DNA of 45,021 bases, taken from Deltaproteobacteria bacterium HGW-Deltaproteobacteria-22. GTDB lineage: Bacteria; Myxococcota_A; Polyangia; HGW-17. The notes beneath the pieces were generated by a model, which saw only the letters and a program-made list of their open reading frames with translations, was not told the DNA's origin and ran no database searches. A program made the translations under genes and the position numbers. Below are positions 21,468 through 30,565 of the stretch, piece by piece. The stretch is taken from the NCBI GenBank assembly GCA_002841825.1, contig PHAZ01000015.1, positions 1-45,021 of the forward strand, in the 5' to 3' direction. Each line of letters starts with the position of its first letter. The stretch's first letter is position 1.

Positions 21468-22840
21468 GGCTGTGGCTCCCGGACGTCGTCACCCTCATCG
21501 GCCAGCCGGCGGTAAATCGTTCGTGTGGCGATGCCAAGCAGGCGGGCGGCGTCCTGCTTGTTCCCACCGGTGAAGCGCAACGTCTCCCGGATCATCGTTC
21601 GTTCGATCTCCTCCATCGGCACACCGATCGGCAGGGTGATCGAGCCACCTGACGGCGTGATGGCCGTGAGCTCCGGTGGGAGGTGTTCGAGACTGATGAA
21701 CTCGCCCCGGCCCAGCACAACGGCCCTTTCGATGACGTTCTCCAGTTCGCGCACGTTGCCGGGCCAGTGGTGTGAGGTCAGCACATCCAGCGCCTGCTGG
21801 GTGATACCCAGGAAACTCTTGTTGTTCTTGCGGTTGAACTGCTCCATGAAGTGCGCCGCCAGAAGCGCGATGTCGTCGGTGCGCTCGCGCAGGGGCGGCA
21901 GTTTGATGGAGATGACGTTGAGCCGATAGTACAGGTCCGACCGGAACCGGCCCGAGGCCACTGCTTCTTCCAGGTTGCGGTGGGTGGCGGCCAGCAGCCT
22001 CACGTTGACCTGCACGGGGCGGTCCGCCCCCACGGGCTCGATCTCGCCCTCCTGCAGCACGCGTAGCAGTTTGATCTGAAGGTGCGGCGCGAGGTCGCCG
22101 ATCTCGTCGAGGAACAATGTGCCGGTGTCGGCCTGCCGGAAGCGGCCGGGGCGGTCCGCGCCGGCACCGGTGAAAGCGCCTTTGACATAACCGAACAACT
22201 CGCTCTCGATGATCGACTCCGGCAGCGCCGCGCAGTTCACCGCCACGAAAGGCAAACCCGAGCGGGCCGAAAGCCTGTGGATCGCGCGCGCGGCGAGTTC
22301 CTTGCCGGTGCCGCTCTCCCCACGCAGGAGCACGGTGGCCTCTGACGAGGCGACCTGGCGGATCAGGTCCTGCAGATGCCGGAAGGCCGGAGAGTGTCCC
22401 ACCATCATGCGATCCTGCTCGGCCTTGTCGAGGCGGGCCCGCAACTGCCGGTTCTCCTGCACCAGCCGCCGGCGCTCCATGGCCTTGTCCAGCGTCTTGG
22501 TCAGGGCCGCCTTCTTGACAGGCTTGGGCAGGAAGTCATAGGCACCCTCCTTCATGGCCTCTACGGCGTCCTCGATCTGGCCGTAGGCCGTCATGAGGAT
22601 GACCTCGGTGTCCGGTGACATCCGGCGCACGAGGCGCAGCAGCTCAAGGCCGGAGAGATGCGGCAAACGCAGGTCGGTCACCAGCAGGTCGAACGTCTCG
22701 CGCTGCAGGATCCCCAGCGCCTCCTCTGCGCTTCTGGCCGTCGAAACGACGTACCCGTCACGTTCCAGCAGGCGACGGAGGCTGTCCAGGATCGCGGCCT
22801 CGTCGTCGACCAGCAGCAGGCGGGCTTGGTTCGGATTCAT
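21464..22840 (-). CDS. NtrC/AtoC-family sigma54-dependent response regulator
   Basis: Receiver domain ([18 protein letters not shown]...[10 protein letters not shown]), AAA+ Walker [15 protein letters not shown] motif ([17 protein letters not shown]), C-terminal Fis-type HTH ([21 protein letters not shown]). Confidence 0.94.
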   Translation of the reverse strand: MNPNQARLLLVDDEAAILDSLRRLLERDGYVVSTARSAEEALGILQRETFDLLVTDLRLPHLSGLELLRLVRRMSPDTEVILMTAYGQIEDAVEAMKEGAYDFLPKPVKKAALTKTLDKAMERRRLVQENRQLRARLDKAEQDRMMVGHSPAFRHLQDLIRQVASSEATVLLRGESGTGKELAARAIHRLSARSGLPFVAVNCAALPESIIESELFGYVKGAFTGAGADRPGRFRQADTGTLFLDEIGDLAPHLQIKLLRVLQEGEIEPVGADRPVQVNVRLLAATHRNLEEAVASGRFRSDLYYRLNVISIKLPPLRERTDDIALLAAHFMEQFNRKNNKSFLGITQQALDVLTSHHWPGNVRELENVIERAVVLGRGEFISLEHLPPELTAITPSGGSITLPIGVPMEEIERTMIRETLRFTGGNKQDAARLLGIATRTIYRRLADEGDDVREPQP

Positions 22841-23919
22841 GGTGCATCCAGCTCCCGGGCAAACCGGCAGTTGATCGGACAGTTCTTTTCGAGTTCCAAA
22901 AAGTGCGACAGGAGCTCATCCCGGCGGGACAGGACCTCGATGATGTCCCGTTGACTGAGTACTTCCCCGACACAGGAAGCAATAACACGGGGTTCGACCC
23001 GACGCAAGGCGCGCGTGAAGGCCGGGGCGTGCCTGGTCAGTCGCCGAAGCCGCTGTTTTCGGAGGGCGGCTTTCCACTCCCGGTCAGGACCAAAGGCTGC
23101 GCCGTTGTCAATGAAAACCAGCCGGCCGTCCCTTTTCCGCAGGATGTTTCCGCCGGTGAAACGGTCATAGTTGTTGGTGAGGTGGTCGAGCACGAACATC
23201 CAGGAGAGGTCCCACACCAGCGCCTGCTCCCTTGGCAACAACGTGGCCTCAGGCCGCCTCATCTTGTCGAGCAGCGAAGGGGAAGGATCGTAGTTGACCG
23301 CCCCGTCGACCCACAGCAGCATCGCCCCGACCATCTCATCGGTGGCTTCCCTGAGCACTTCCCGCTCCAGTTGCTCCAGCCGTTCGGGCAGAGCATGCCG
23401 CTTGAACGCGGAGTGGATGACCGATCCGTTGAACGTGCGCAGCACGGCCGGCGGCACATGGTTCATGCCCAGCAGCCGGTTGATGCGGTAGGCACCGACC
23501 TCACCCTGCGGACGCGTGAACAGGTGGACGTGATGTCGCGGCTTGTAAAAAACACGCCAGTCGGGCTCGATCAGCAACGTTATCTTGACGGTGCGCCCGC
23601 TTTTTTGACTGGGAATGATGTTGAGCACCTTCCCGGAGGTCATGGCCGAAAGGGCCTCGGCGACGGGTAGACCGCCGAAGGTCCCTGCGGTCACAAAATC
23701 GCACGACACCGGTGCCTGCGCAGCCTCGGCAATGCCTGCGGATGCAGGAGAAGCCAGCCTGGTCTCGGGTTTGGGCGCGGACACAAGGGATTCCTTCAGT
23801 TCCAGCGGCTTCGGGTTGATGTTCTTGAAAGTTTCTATGGAGGGCATTTTGGCGTCACAGGCTGTCGCGCAGCAGCAAAGCGCCAGAAACACCGGGACGG
23901 CTCGCAGGAGCATGGGCAT
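22837..23919 (-). CDS. Putative lipoprotein with FAM20-like (Golgi casein kinase-like) kinase domain
   Basis: Signal/lipobox MPMLLRAVPVFLALCCCATAC; VFYKPRHHVHLF...GEVGAYRINRLLGMNHVPPAVLR; FVLDHLTNNYDRFTGGNILRKRDGRLVFIDNGAAFG (catalytic-loop-like and DNG metal-binding-like motifs); ATGA overlaps at both ends. Confidence 0.7.
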   Translation of the reverse strand: MPMLLRAVPVFLALCCCATACDAKMPSIETFKNINPKPLELKESLVSAPKPETRLASPASAGIAEAAQAPVSCDFVTAGTFGGLPVAEALSAMTSGKVLNIIPSQKSGRTVKITLLIEPDWRVFYKPRHHVHLFTRPQGEVGAYRINRLLGMNHVPPAVLRTFNGSVIHSAFKRHALPERLEQLEREVLREATDEMVGAMLLWVDGAVNYDPSPSLLDKMRRPEATLLPREQALVWDLSWMFVLDHLTNNYDRFTGGNILRKRDGRLVFIDNGAAFGPDREWKAALRKQRLRRLTRHAPAFTRALRRVEPRVIASCVGEVLSQRDIIEVLSRRDELLSHFLELEKNCPINCRFARELDAP

Positions 23920-24830
23920 CAGCGGGGGCAGTCGCGCGTGATCAGTTCCTGCGCCCTTGGCAGCGCCGGGGAACCGGGAAAATCCTTCCTGATGGTCTCC
24001 AGGCGGGCCTTGGCCTCCTTGCACTTTTTGGTCTTGATCAACTCGCCCAGTTCGCCAAAGGCCTGTGATACGCGGATCTTGTCGCGCAGCAGTTTGGCGC
24101 TGGCTGCGTTAAGCTTCTCCAACTCGCCCACGTGAGTCAGCGCTTCATCCCACTTCTTCTGGTACGAAAGCACGATGGCGAGCTTGGCATGCGCGATCTC
24201 CTTGTATTTTTCCTGCTGTACCAACTTGTTCAGCATCTCGGTAGCCCGGTCGTAGACCTTCTCCGAGGCATACAGATCTCCCAGGGAATACAGGGCCGGA
24301 CCAAAGTCAGGCTCGCGTAACAGCGCCTCGGCGTACATCTTTTTCGCGTTCTCAAGGTCCTTCTTCTCCGCGTAGATGCCACCGAGATTGTACCACAGGG
24401 CCGCGGCCTTCGGGAACTTCAGCATGCCATCGCGCAGCACCTTCTCGCATTCATCGAACTTCTGAAGGTAGAACAGCGTCTCGGAAAGGCTGATCGTGAG
24501 TTCCAGGGATACCACGCCGGTCTTGCGAACCTTCTCGAAGCTCACCAGGGCAGCCTCGTATTTCTTGAGGTTGAAGTGCGCGAAACCCTGGAAAAACAGA
24601 AGCTTCGGATGGTCCGGATGCGTGGCCAGCTCCCGTTCGACGGCCGCCAGCGCGTCGTCGTATTTTCCTTCGCCGAGGAGTTTCTGCACCGCCTCGAGGT
24701 TTGGCGCAGCCAGGGTCAGTTTCGCAATCGGCTCGGGCTCCGGATCCCTCTGCGGCGTAGTCTTCTTCGGCTCCCGGCATGAAAGAGTCCCCAGACAAAG
24801 GGCAATTGTCATCAATAATTGAACACGCAT
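23919..24830 (-). CDS. TPR-repeat lipoprotein
   Basis: MRVQLLMTIALCLGTLSCREPKK (lipobox LSC), then TPR motifs (AALWYNLGGIYAEKKDLENAKKMYAEALLREPDFGPALYSLGDLYASEKVYDRA). Confidence 0.85.
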   Translation of the reverse strand: MRVQLLMTIALCLGTLSCREPKKTTPQRDPEPEPIAKLTLAAPNLEAVQKLLGEGKYDDALAAVERELATHPDHPKLLFFQGFAHFNLKKYEAALVSFEKVRKTGVVSLELTISLSETLFYLQKFDECEKVLRDGMLKFPKAAALWYNLGGIYAEKKDLENAKKMYAEALLREPDFGPALYSLGDLYASEKVYDRATEMLNKLVQQEKYKEIAHAKLAIVLSYQKKWDEALTHVGELEKLNAASAKLLRDKIRVSQAFGELGELIKTKKCKEAKARLETIRKDFPGSPALPRAQELITRDCPR

Positions 24831-24848
24831 GACAGACCTCCGAAAGAT

Positions 24849-24930
24849 GGAGAAATTACGCCACCAATTGCGCCACCAATTGCGCCACTTGGAGTTGCAT
24901 TGCAACTCCGGAGAAATTGCGCCACCAATT
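24849..24930. repeat. Short direct repeats (ggagaaatt[a/g]cgccaccaatt at 24849-24869 and 24910-24930, with extra cgccac copies between) flanking a 19-bp palindrome
   Basis: Read directly: GGAGTTGCA-T-TGCAACTCC at 24891-24909, between two 21-nt direct repeats differing at one base. Confidence 0.85.
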
Positions 24931-24934
24931 TCTA

Positions 24935-25837
24935 CTAGATAAGAGACGTGCTGAAGTAGCGCTCGGCGCGATCGGCAAGCACGGTGACGACGGCTTTGCC
25001 GGGCGTGGCGACCTCGTTGGCGGCATATACATTGGCCCCCGAAGAGGTTCCCACGAGCAGCCCCTCGACCCGGGCCAGTTTGCGCGCGGTCTCAATGGCC
25101 TCCTCATCGGTGACGGTGATGACCATGTCGATCAGGCGCGTATCGAGCACTTCGGGAATGAACCCGTCGCCGATACCCTGGATCTGGTGCAGACCGGGTT
25201 CCCTGCCCAGCAGAGCGGCGTTGTTGGCGGGTTCCACCGCGATGATGCGCACGCGGGGGTTCTTCTCCTTGAGGAACTTGCCCACACCCTGCAGCGTGCC
25301 GCCGGAGCCGATGCCTGAAACGAACACGTCCACTTTTCCCTCCAGCGCGGCCCAGATCTCCGGACCCGTGGTCATGTAATGAATCAGTGGATTGTTCGGA
25401 TTGGTGAACTGGTTGGGCACCCACACATCCGGGTCTGCCGCAGCCAGCTCGTGCACCTTCTCAAGACACCCGTCGAGACTGCGCTCGGCAGGCGTGAGAA
25501 TGAGTTCGGCTCCCAGGGCTGCGATGATTTTTTTGCGCTCTTCGCTCATGTTCTCGGGCATCACGATGATCACGCGACAGCCAAGTTGCCGACCTACGAG
25601 GGCCATGCCGATGCCGGTGTTGCCGGAGGTGGCTTCGACGATGGTGGTCTTTCCGGGAACGAGTACTCCCTGCTCGAGCGCGGTGGTCAGGATATAGCGG
25701 GCCACGCGGTCCTTCACGCTGCCGCCGGGATTGAGGAATTCGCATTTCCCGAAGAGGCTGCCGTGATCACAAAATTTGCGAAGTTGAATCAGGGGTGTGT
25801 TCCCCACCAGTTCCAGAGGGCTTTGTACCATTTTCAT
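24935..25837 (-). CDS. cysK: Cysteine synthase (O-acetylserine sulfhydrylase)
   Basis: Start MKMVQSPLELVGNTPLIQL; PLP lysine motif PGGSVKDRVA; EATSGNTGIGMALVG; GIGSGGTLQGVGKFLKEK. The ORF-track N-terminal 91 aa are upstream read-through. Confidence 0.93.
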   Translation of the reverse strand: MKMVQSPLELVGNTPLIQLRKFCDHGSLFGKCEFLNPGGSVKDRVARYILTTALEQGVLVPGKTTIVEATSGNTGIGMALVGRQLGCRVIIVMPENMSEERKKIIAALGAELILTPAERSLDGCLEKVHELAAADPDVWVPNQFTNPNNPLIHYMTTGPEIWAALEGKVDVFVSGIGSGGTLQGVGKFLKEKNPRVRIIAVEPANNAALLGREPGLHQIQGIGDGFIPEVLDTRLIDMVITVTDEEAIETARKLARVEGLLVGTSSGANVYAANEVATPGKAVVTVLADRAERYFSTSLI

Positions 25838-25863
25838 GAGTGGAAAATCCGGGTTGAAAGAGT

Positions 25864-27531
25864 TTAGTTGGAAGAGGAACCCACGAGCTGTACTGAAAAA
25901 GTCCAGCTCTTGCTGTAATTCTTGGCCTCGTCGGAGGAGCCCAGGCTCTTGCCGTTGAGGCGACCCTTCACGCAGGAGGCGACCGTATCGTTGCCGGCCA
26001 GCGAGCCGCCCAGGCCGGAGACGCTCAGTTTTCCGCCGGACACGGTCACGGTCACGGAGATGTCTCCGGAGTTGCCCACCAGGCCCTTGGAGGCCGCCTG
26101 CTGGAAGCACGAGCCGATGGTGTACGGGAAGCCCTGCAGGACCTTCTTGACGTCCAGCGGCGCGTCACCAGGCACCAGCCCAGAGGCCGAGGCCGAAGGA
26201 CGCGGGGGGTCCATCGACGGGGTCATCGGATCGGTGACGGGGCCCACCATGACATCGGTGATGTTGCCCATCGGTCCGCCAAGATCCACCATGGGGACGT
26301 TCGTGGGCAGATCCAGCATCGGAATGGTGACCGAGATCATGCCGACATCGACATTGGGGATGCCCCCGGGCTTGCCGATGCGCCCGGGTCCGCCCGGTCC
26401 GCCCGGTCCGCCCGGTCCGCCCGGTCCGCCCGGTCCGCCGCGGTTCTCGTCACCGATCTTGTTCGGATCCAGGGCCGCACCGTCCCCGACCATACAAGTG
26501 GGGCCCGAGCACCCGTCAGCAACCTGAATGGTTTTCACACCTTCGCCGGCCGTGATCGGACCCACGCCCTGCGGACCACCAATGCCCGAAGGGATCGCGC
26601 TGATCTGTCCCGACAGGTTCGGCACACCCGCGGGCAGGCCACTGAGGTTGATGTCCTTGGGCACGCCGGAGAGATCGACGTTCTTGAGGCCGGAGAGCTT
26701 GTTGGCGATGGCGTCGGCCTGCATGCCGACATTCTCGGTCGTCACGGGACCGGTGACGTCCATGTCACCGGCACTGTCGGGCGCCATCGCCTCGACCATG
26801 GGCGCTTCCACTTCCATGCCGTCCTTGCCTTCGGCGTCGCCGTCCTTGCCCTTGCTCTCCTCGGGCTTCTTCTGCGCATCGATCTTGGCTTCATTGCGGG
26901 CCACGGCCCGGGCGACGATCTTCTTGGCGTCCGCATCGGAGGGCTTCCAGTTCGGGTCGTAGAGTTTGAGGATTCCCCAGATCGCCAGCGGCGTGAGCAC
27001 GCCCACGCACAGGAAAACGCTGGCCATGAACAGGCCTCCCAGCCAGGTGCGAACAGCGTACATGCCCCACATCACATGGGGCAGCTGGGGCCGGGGCATT
27101 TCCGGAGGCGGAACGACGAAGTGGAACAATACGGTGATCTCGCCGATGACGAGCTTGCCGCGCGAACTGTGCGAGAGATCAAGTTTGAAGTAGTCCGTCC
27201 CCTTTTTCACATGCTCTCCACGCTCGAGGATCTGGCTGAGCGTGAGAATCTTGCCGTCCACGGCCACGCGTGCATCCATGCCCTTGACGAAGTTGAGCAC
27301 ATAGCCTGCGCGCGTTTCCTCGAAGATCTTGAAGGAACGCGGCAGATCCTTGGAAGGAATCAGGAAGGTGTTGTCCGCGCCACGGCCGATGCTCACATCA
27401 CCGCGGGAACGCAGGAGCTTTTCTTCCACGATGCGCCCGTTCTGCACGATGCCGATGCGGAGAATCTTCTTCTGGTTGGTCGTCGTGTTCAGGGAACTCG
27501 TAGGTTTCTTCACGGGGGTGGAAGTGGCCAT
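25864..27531 (-). CDS. FHA-like domain, TM, Gly-Gly-Pro repeat and AgmX/PglI-like C-terminal domain protein
   Basis: SIGRGADNTFLIPSKDLPRSFKIFEE (FHA-like), TM TWLGGLFMASVFLCVGVLTPLAIWGIL, GGPGGPGGPGGPGGPGGPGR, C-terminal VKKVLQGFPYTIGSCFQQAASKGLVGNSGDISVTVTV. Start MATSTPVKK. Confidence 0.7.
   Translation of the reverse strand: MATSTPVKKPTSSLNTTTNQKKILRIGIVQNGRIVEEKLLRSRGDVSIGRGADNTFLIPSKDLPRSFKIFEETRAGYVLNFVKGMDARVAVDGKILTLSQILERGEHVKKGTDYFKLDLSHSSRGKLVIGEITVLFHFVVPPPEMPRPQLPHVMWGMYAVRTWLGGLFMASVFLCVGVLTPLAIWGILKLYDPNWKPSDADAKKIVARAVARNEAKIDAQKKPEESKGKDGDAEGKDGMEVEAPMVEAMAPDSAGDMDVTGPVTTENVGMQADAIANKLSGLKNVDLSGVPKDINLSGLPAGVPNLSGQISAIPSGIGGPQGVGPITAGEGVKTIQVADGCSGPTCMVGDGAALDPNKIGDENRGGPGGPGGPGGPGGPGGPGRIGKPGGIPNVDVGMISVTIPMLDLPTNVPMVDLGGPMGNITDVMVGPVTDPMTPSMDPPRPSASASGLVPGDAPLDVKKVLQGFPYTIGSCFQQAASKGLVGNSGDISVTVTVSGGKLSVSGLGGSLAGNDTVASCVKGRLNGKSLGSSDEAKNYSKSWTFSVQLVGSSSN
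26390..26445. repeat. 9-bp tandem repeat (cccggtccg unit) encoding Gly-Gly-Pro
   Basis: Consecutive near-identical 9-nt units: cgcccggtccgcccggtccgcccggtccg... Confidence 0.9.
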
Positions 27532-27721
27532 ATCTGCCTCCTGCAACTGGTGTCTGGATTTTCCCCGCATGATCTGTTGATCGACTCAAGCCGGGATTCC
27601 CTTCCAGATACCGCGGAAAAGTAGCGCAAAAGCACTGGAATGGCAAGTGAATAAACTATATGGAGCCATTCCCGTTACATTCTACGGTGAGAGAAGGCTT
27701 TCTTATCTTTCCGGAGTGAAA

Positions 27722-28579
27722 TCAGTCACTTGATCGATTTGTATACAGATGGCGCAGCGAGTGCGGCGTCGACTCCCCTAGCAGCGCCTTGCGATCCAGC
27801 AGGGGTCGGTGGCGGCCGGCATGACGCAGGGCACCCTCGGGCACCCGGATCGGTTCTACAATCAAAGAAATCAGATGTTCATATTGAACGTGCAGCGTGA
27901 ACCGCTGGGAATCCGGACGGACGCCCAGGAGAGTAAAGTCGATCTGGACCCGGTGGTCGCCGGTCTTTGGGTCCGTGGTGAAAGTACCTTTTATTTCTTG
28001 TATTTGGCCTTTTTCGTGCCAGTCCCCGGCGGGCTCGGAGTCCGGTTCGGCCGACTTCAGGATGAAACCGCCGGCGCCGTCGGGCGTCCATCGACTACGC
28101 GAGCTGATCCAGGAAAGGATCTCCCGATAGGTGCCCGCCAGTTCATTGAACCTGTTTTCCACTTCACTCTCATCGGCGGCCCTGCAGACCTCCGGCTCGT
28201 AGCGGAAGCCAAGGCAGAATTCGGAATCAACATAGGTAAAATGCAGTCCATCCTCATCGGCAAGCTCCCGCACCCCCTGCACATTGCCTTTGGCGTCACG
28301 CCGCAGCCGGACGGTCTCCTGCTGCACCAGTTCCATTTGGGCCGGGGTCCACCCGTCGGGCTGCCCGCCCGTCGGCGCCGGCGGCACGCTCGTGGCCTTG
28401 GCTTCTATCCGTACGGTCGCCGAGTAAGTCCCGGCACCCGGCAGCACGCGCAGACACTCTGGCCGATCCGGCATGCAGGAGGCCTCGGAGCGGGGATCCC
28501 CCGGACCGGCAGCGTCCTCCCGTGCCCGGGACGAGCAGGCGGAGAATATTGACAGGAGAACAATCGTCAGCACACGCAT
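27722..28579 (-). CDS. Uncharacterised lipoprotein
   Basis: MRVLTIVLLSIFSACSSRARED (lipobox FSAC); ~285 aa. Upstream ORF extension ignored. Confidence 0.65.
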   Translation of the reverse strand: MRVLTIVLLSIFSACSSRAREDAAGPGDPRSEASCMPDRPECLRVLPGAGTYSATVRIEAKATSVPPAPTGGQPDGWTPAQMELVQQETVRLRRDAKGNVQGVRELADEDGLHFTYVDSEFCLGFRYEPEVCRAADESEVENRFNELAGTYREILSWISSRSRWTPDGAGGFILKSAEPDSEPAGDWHEKGQIQEIKGTFTTDPKTGDHRVQIDFTLLGVRPDSQRFTLHVQYEHLISLIVEPIRVPEGALRHAGRHRPLLDRKALLGESTPHSLRHLYTNRSSD

Positions 28580-28622
28580 CGGGCGCAATATAGTCCAATC
28601 CCCTTCCCGTTGGTAACGAATT

Positions 28623-29849
28623 TTATGCCGGAACCGGCTTCGGACGCTTGGCCTCGGCCTTCCCGACGGATTCGACGGGCTTCGCGGCCGTCGCCCCGGC
28701 GGCCCCCCGGGAGAGCGCCACACAGTGCTCACGGTCGAGGCTCAGCAGCAGGCCCAGTGACACGTAGGAAATGAGCATCGAGGAACCGCCGAAACTGACG
28801 AACGGCAGGGTGATGCCCTTGGAAGGGATGAGGTTCATGACCACGGACAGGTTGATCAACGCCTGAAGCACGAGCATCAGTGAGAGACCCAGGCCCAGCA
28901 GGAAGCGGAACATGCTGTCGCGGTGACTCCAGGCGATGCGCACGCCCGCATACAGGAACATCGCGTAGAGCGCGATCATGAAGGCAACGCCGGCAAAGCC
29001 AAGCTCCTGGCCGATCATGGCCGCGATGTAGTCAGTGTGCGCCTCGGGCAGGAAGTCCATCTTGTAGGGACCGTCACCGAGCCCGTAACCCCAGACGCCT
29101 CCGGAGCCGAAGGCGTCAAGCGAACGGATGATCTGGTACGAGGCGCCCTGGCTGAAATACTCCGGATGCAAAAAGGGAATGATGCGCTTGGACAGCCGCC
29201 AACCAGCCACCATGTAATACCACAGCAGCGGCAGCGACACCGCGGCGGCCAGCGCGAAGTAATACAGGCGGCTGCCCGCGACGAACAGCATCATGGTCGC
29301 CACCACGATGAACAGCACCGCCGAGCCGAAGTCCGGCTGCATCAGGAGCAACACGATCATCAGTCCCGTGATCAGCAGCGGTTGACCGAATCCCTTCCAC
29401 GGGTCCTCGAGCAGGTCGACGCGCTTCTCGATGATGTATGCCAGATACAGGATCAGCGCGATCTTGGCGATCTCCATGGGCTGGAACGAGAAGCCCATGA
29501 ACTGGAACCAGCGGTGGGCGCCGTTGACGTTGACGCCCAGAAACAGCACCGTAACGAGCAGGACGAAAGCCCCGACGATGGCCGGTTTGACGAGCTTGCG
29601 CGTGAGCCATACCGGTGTCATGGCCGCCACCACGGCGAAGAAAATCCCCACCATGATGTAGATCGACTGGCTGACGAGGAAGACGCGGGTGTTGACCGTC
29701 GAGGTGGCTGCGCGGGTCATGCTGGCGTAGTGCTTGGACAGCAGCAGGCCGCCTGTGACGCTGAAGATCATGACCAGCCCAAGTGCCGACAGGCACAGCG
29801 CCGCGAGTATCAACATCCAGCCGTGGTTGGAAAAACGAATGCGTCCCAT
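28623..29849 (-). CDS. ftsW: FtsW/RodA/SpoVE-family (SEDS) peptidoglycan polymerase, FtsW-like
   Basis: NVNGAHRWFQFMGFSFQPMEIAKIALILYLAYIIEKR, MQPDFGSAVLFIVVATMMLFVAGSR, PEAHTDYIAAMIGQELGFAGV, NLIPSKGITLPFVSFGGSSMLISYVSLGLLL. Confidence 0.85.
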   Translation of the reverse strand: MGRIRFSNHGWMLILAALCLSALGLVMIFSVTGGLLLSKHYASMTRAATSTVNTRVFLVSQSIYIMVGIFFAVVAAMTPVWLTRKLVKPAIVGAFVLLVTVLFLGVNVNGAHRWFQFMGFSFQPMEIAKIALILYLAYIIEKRVDLLEDPWKGFGQPLLITGLMIVLLLMQPDFGSAVLFIVVATMMLFVAGSRLYYFALAAAVSLPLLWYYMVAGWRLSKRIIPFLHPEYFSQGASYQIIRSLDAFGSGGVWGYGLGDGPYKMDFLPEAHTDYIAAMIGQELGFAGVAFMIALYAMFLYAGVRIAWSHRDSMFRFLLGLGLSLMLVLQALINLSVVMNLIPSKGITLPFVSFGGSSMLISYVSLGLLLSLDREHCVALSRGAAGATAAKPVESVGKAEAKRPKPVPA

Positions 29850-29950
29850 CGCCGCTTAATTCATCATGGATCGGCAAATCCGTCAAAAATCGCACACGAA
29901 GCGGCAACTTTTCCCGCGCGGTGACGACAATGAGAACTGGAGAGCCCGTC

Positions 29951-30565
29951 ATGACACCCGAAGAAACCGCCCTTTCCCTGGCCTGTGTGTTCACCACCGG
30001 CGAGATCCCCCCGGATCACTGGCACGACCTGCTTGAACAGGCCGGTGGTCTGGCGCGGCTGGCCCGCTTCTCGGAGCTGGAGCTGGCCCAGTTGTTCGGG
30101 CTGCCCGCCGCCCGCGCGCGCAGGCTGTGCGCCGTGTTCCGCATCGGCCGTGAGGCCCTGATGGAGTCACCGCCCCCGGCAACAGCGCTGTGCAGCCCGT
30201 CGGAGGTGTTCGCCTACCTCGCCCCGCGCATCGGCTGGCCCGAGACCGAGGAGTTCTGGGTGCTGGGTTTCAACATCCGTCAGCAGCCGCTGCACCTTAG
30301 CATGGCTGCCAAAGGTACGCCCGAGCAGGTAAGCCTCTCGATCGGCAACGTGTTCCGCATCCTGCTTCATCATGGTGCCGCACGCGGCCTGGTCTGCCAC
30401 ACGCACCCGTCCGGGGATCCGAGCCCCTCGGAAGCGGACCTGATCCTCACCGAGCGGATCGTTCAGACCGGTCGGATGCTCGGGATACCGATCATTGATC
30501 ATGTGATTCTGGGACAGGGAGGCTTCAGCAGCCTGGCCGACCGCGGCTATCTTTCGTGCGACTGA
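29951..30565 (+). CDS. radC: RadC-family JAB/MPN protein (divergent N-terminus)
   Basis: VCHTHPSGDPSPSEADLILTERIVQTGRMLGIPIIDHVILG (JAMM motif); HhH-like ELAQLFGLPAARARRLCAVFRIGREAL; start chosen at MTPEETALS. Confidence 0.8.
   Translation: MTPEETALSLACVFTTGEIPPDHWHDLLEQAGGLARLARFSELELAQLFGLPAARARRLCAVFRIGREALMESPPPATALCSPSEVFAYLAPRIGWPETEEFWVLGFNIRQQPLHLSMAAKGTPEQVSLSIGNVFRILLHHGAARGLVCHTHPSGDPSPSEADLILTERIVQTGRMLGIPIIDHVILGQGGFSSLADRGYLSCD

Noticed and set aside
24831-24905. N-terminal extension of the TPR lipoprotein (MQCNSKWRNWWRNWWRNFSIF)
   Set aside because: It is a translation of the intergenic repeat array; the true start is at the lipoprotein signal MRVQLLMTIALCLGTLSC (24830).
26390-26445. 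Possible CRISPR-like or minisatellite locus
   Set aside because: Unit is 9 bp, no spacers, and lies within a coding frame; a simple coding tandem repeat.
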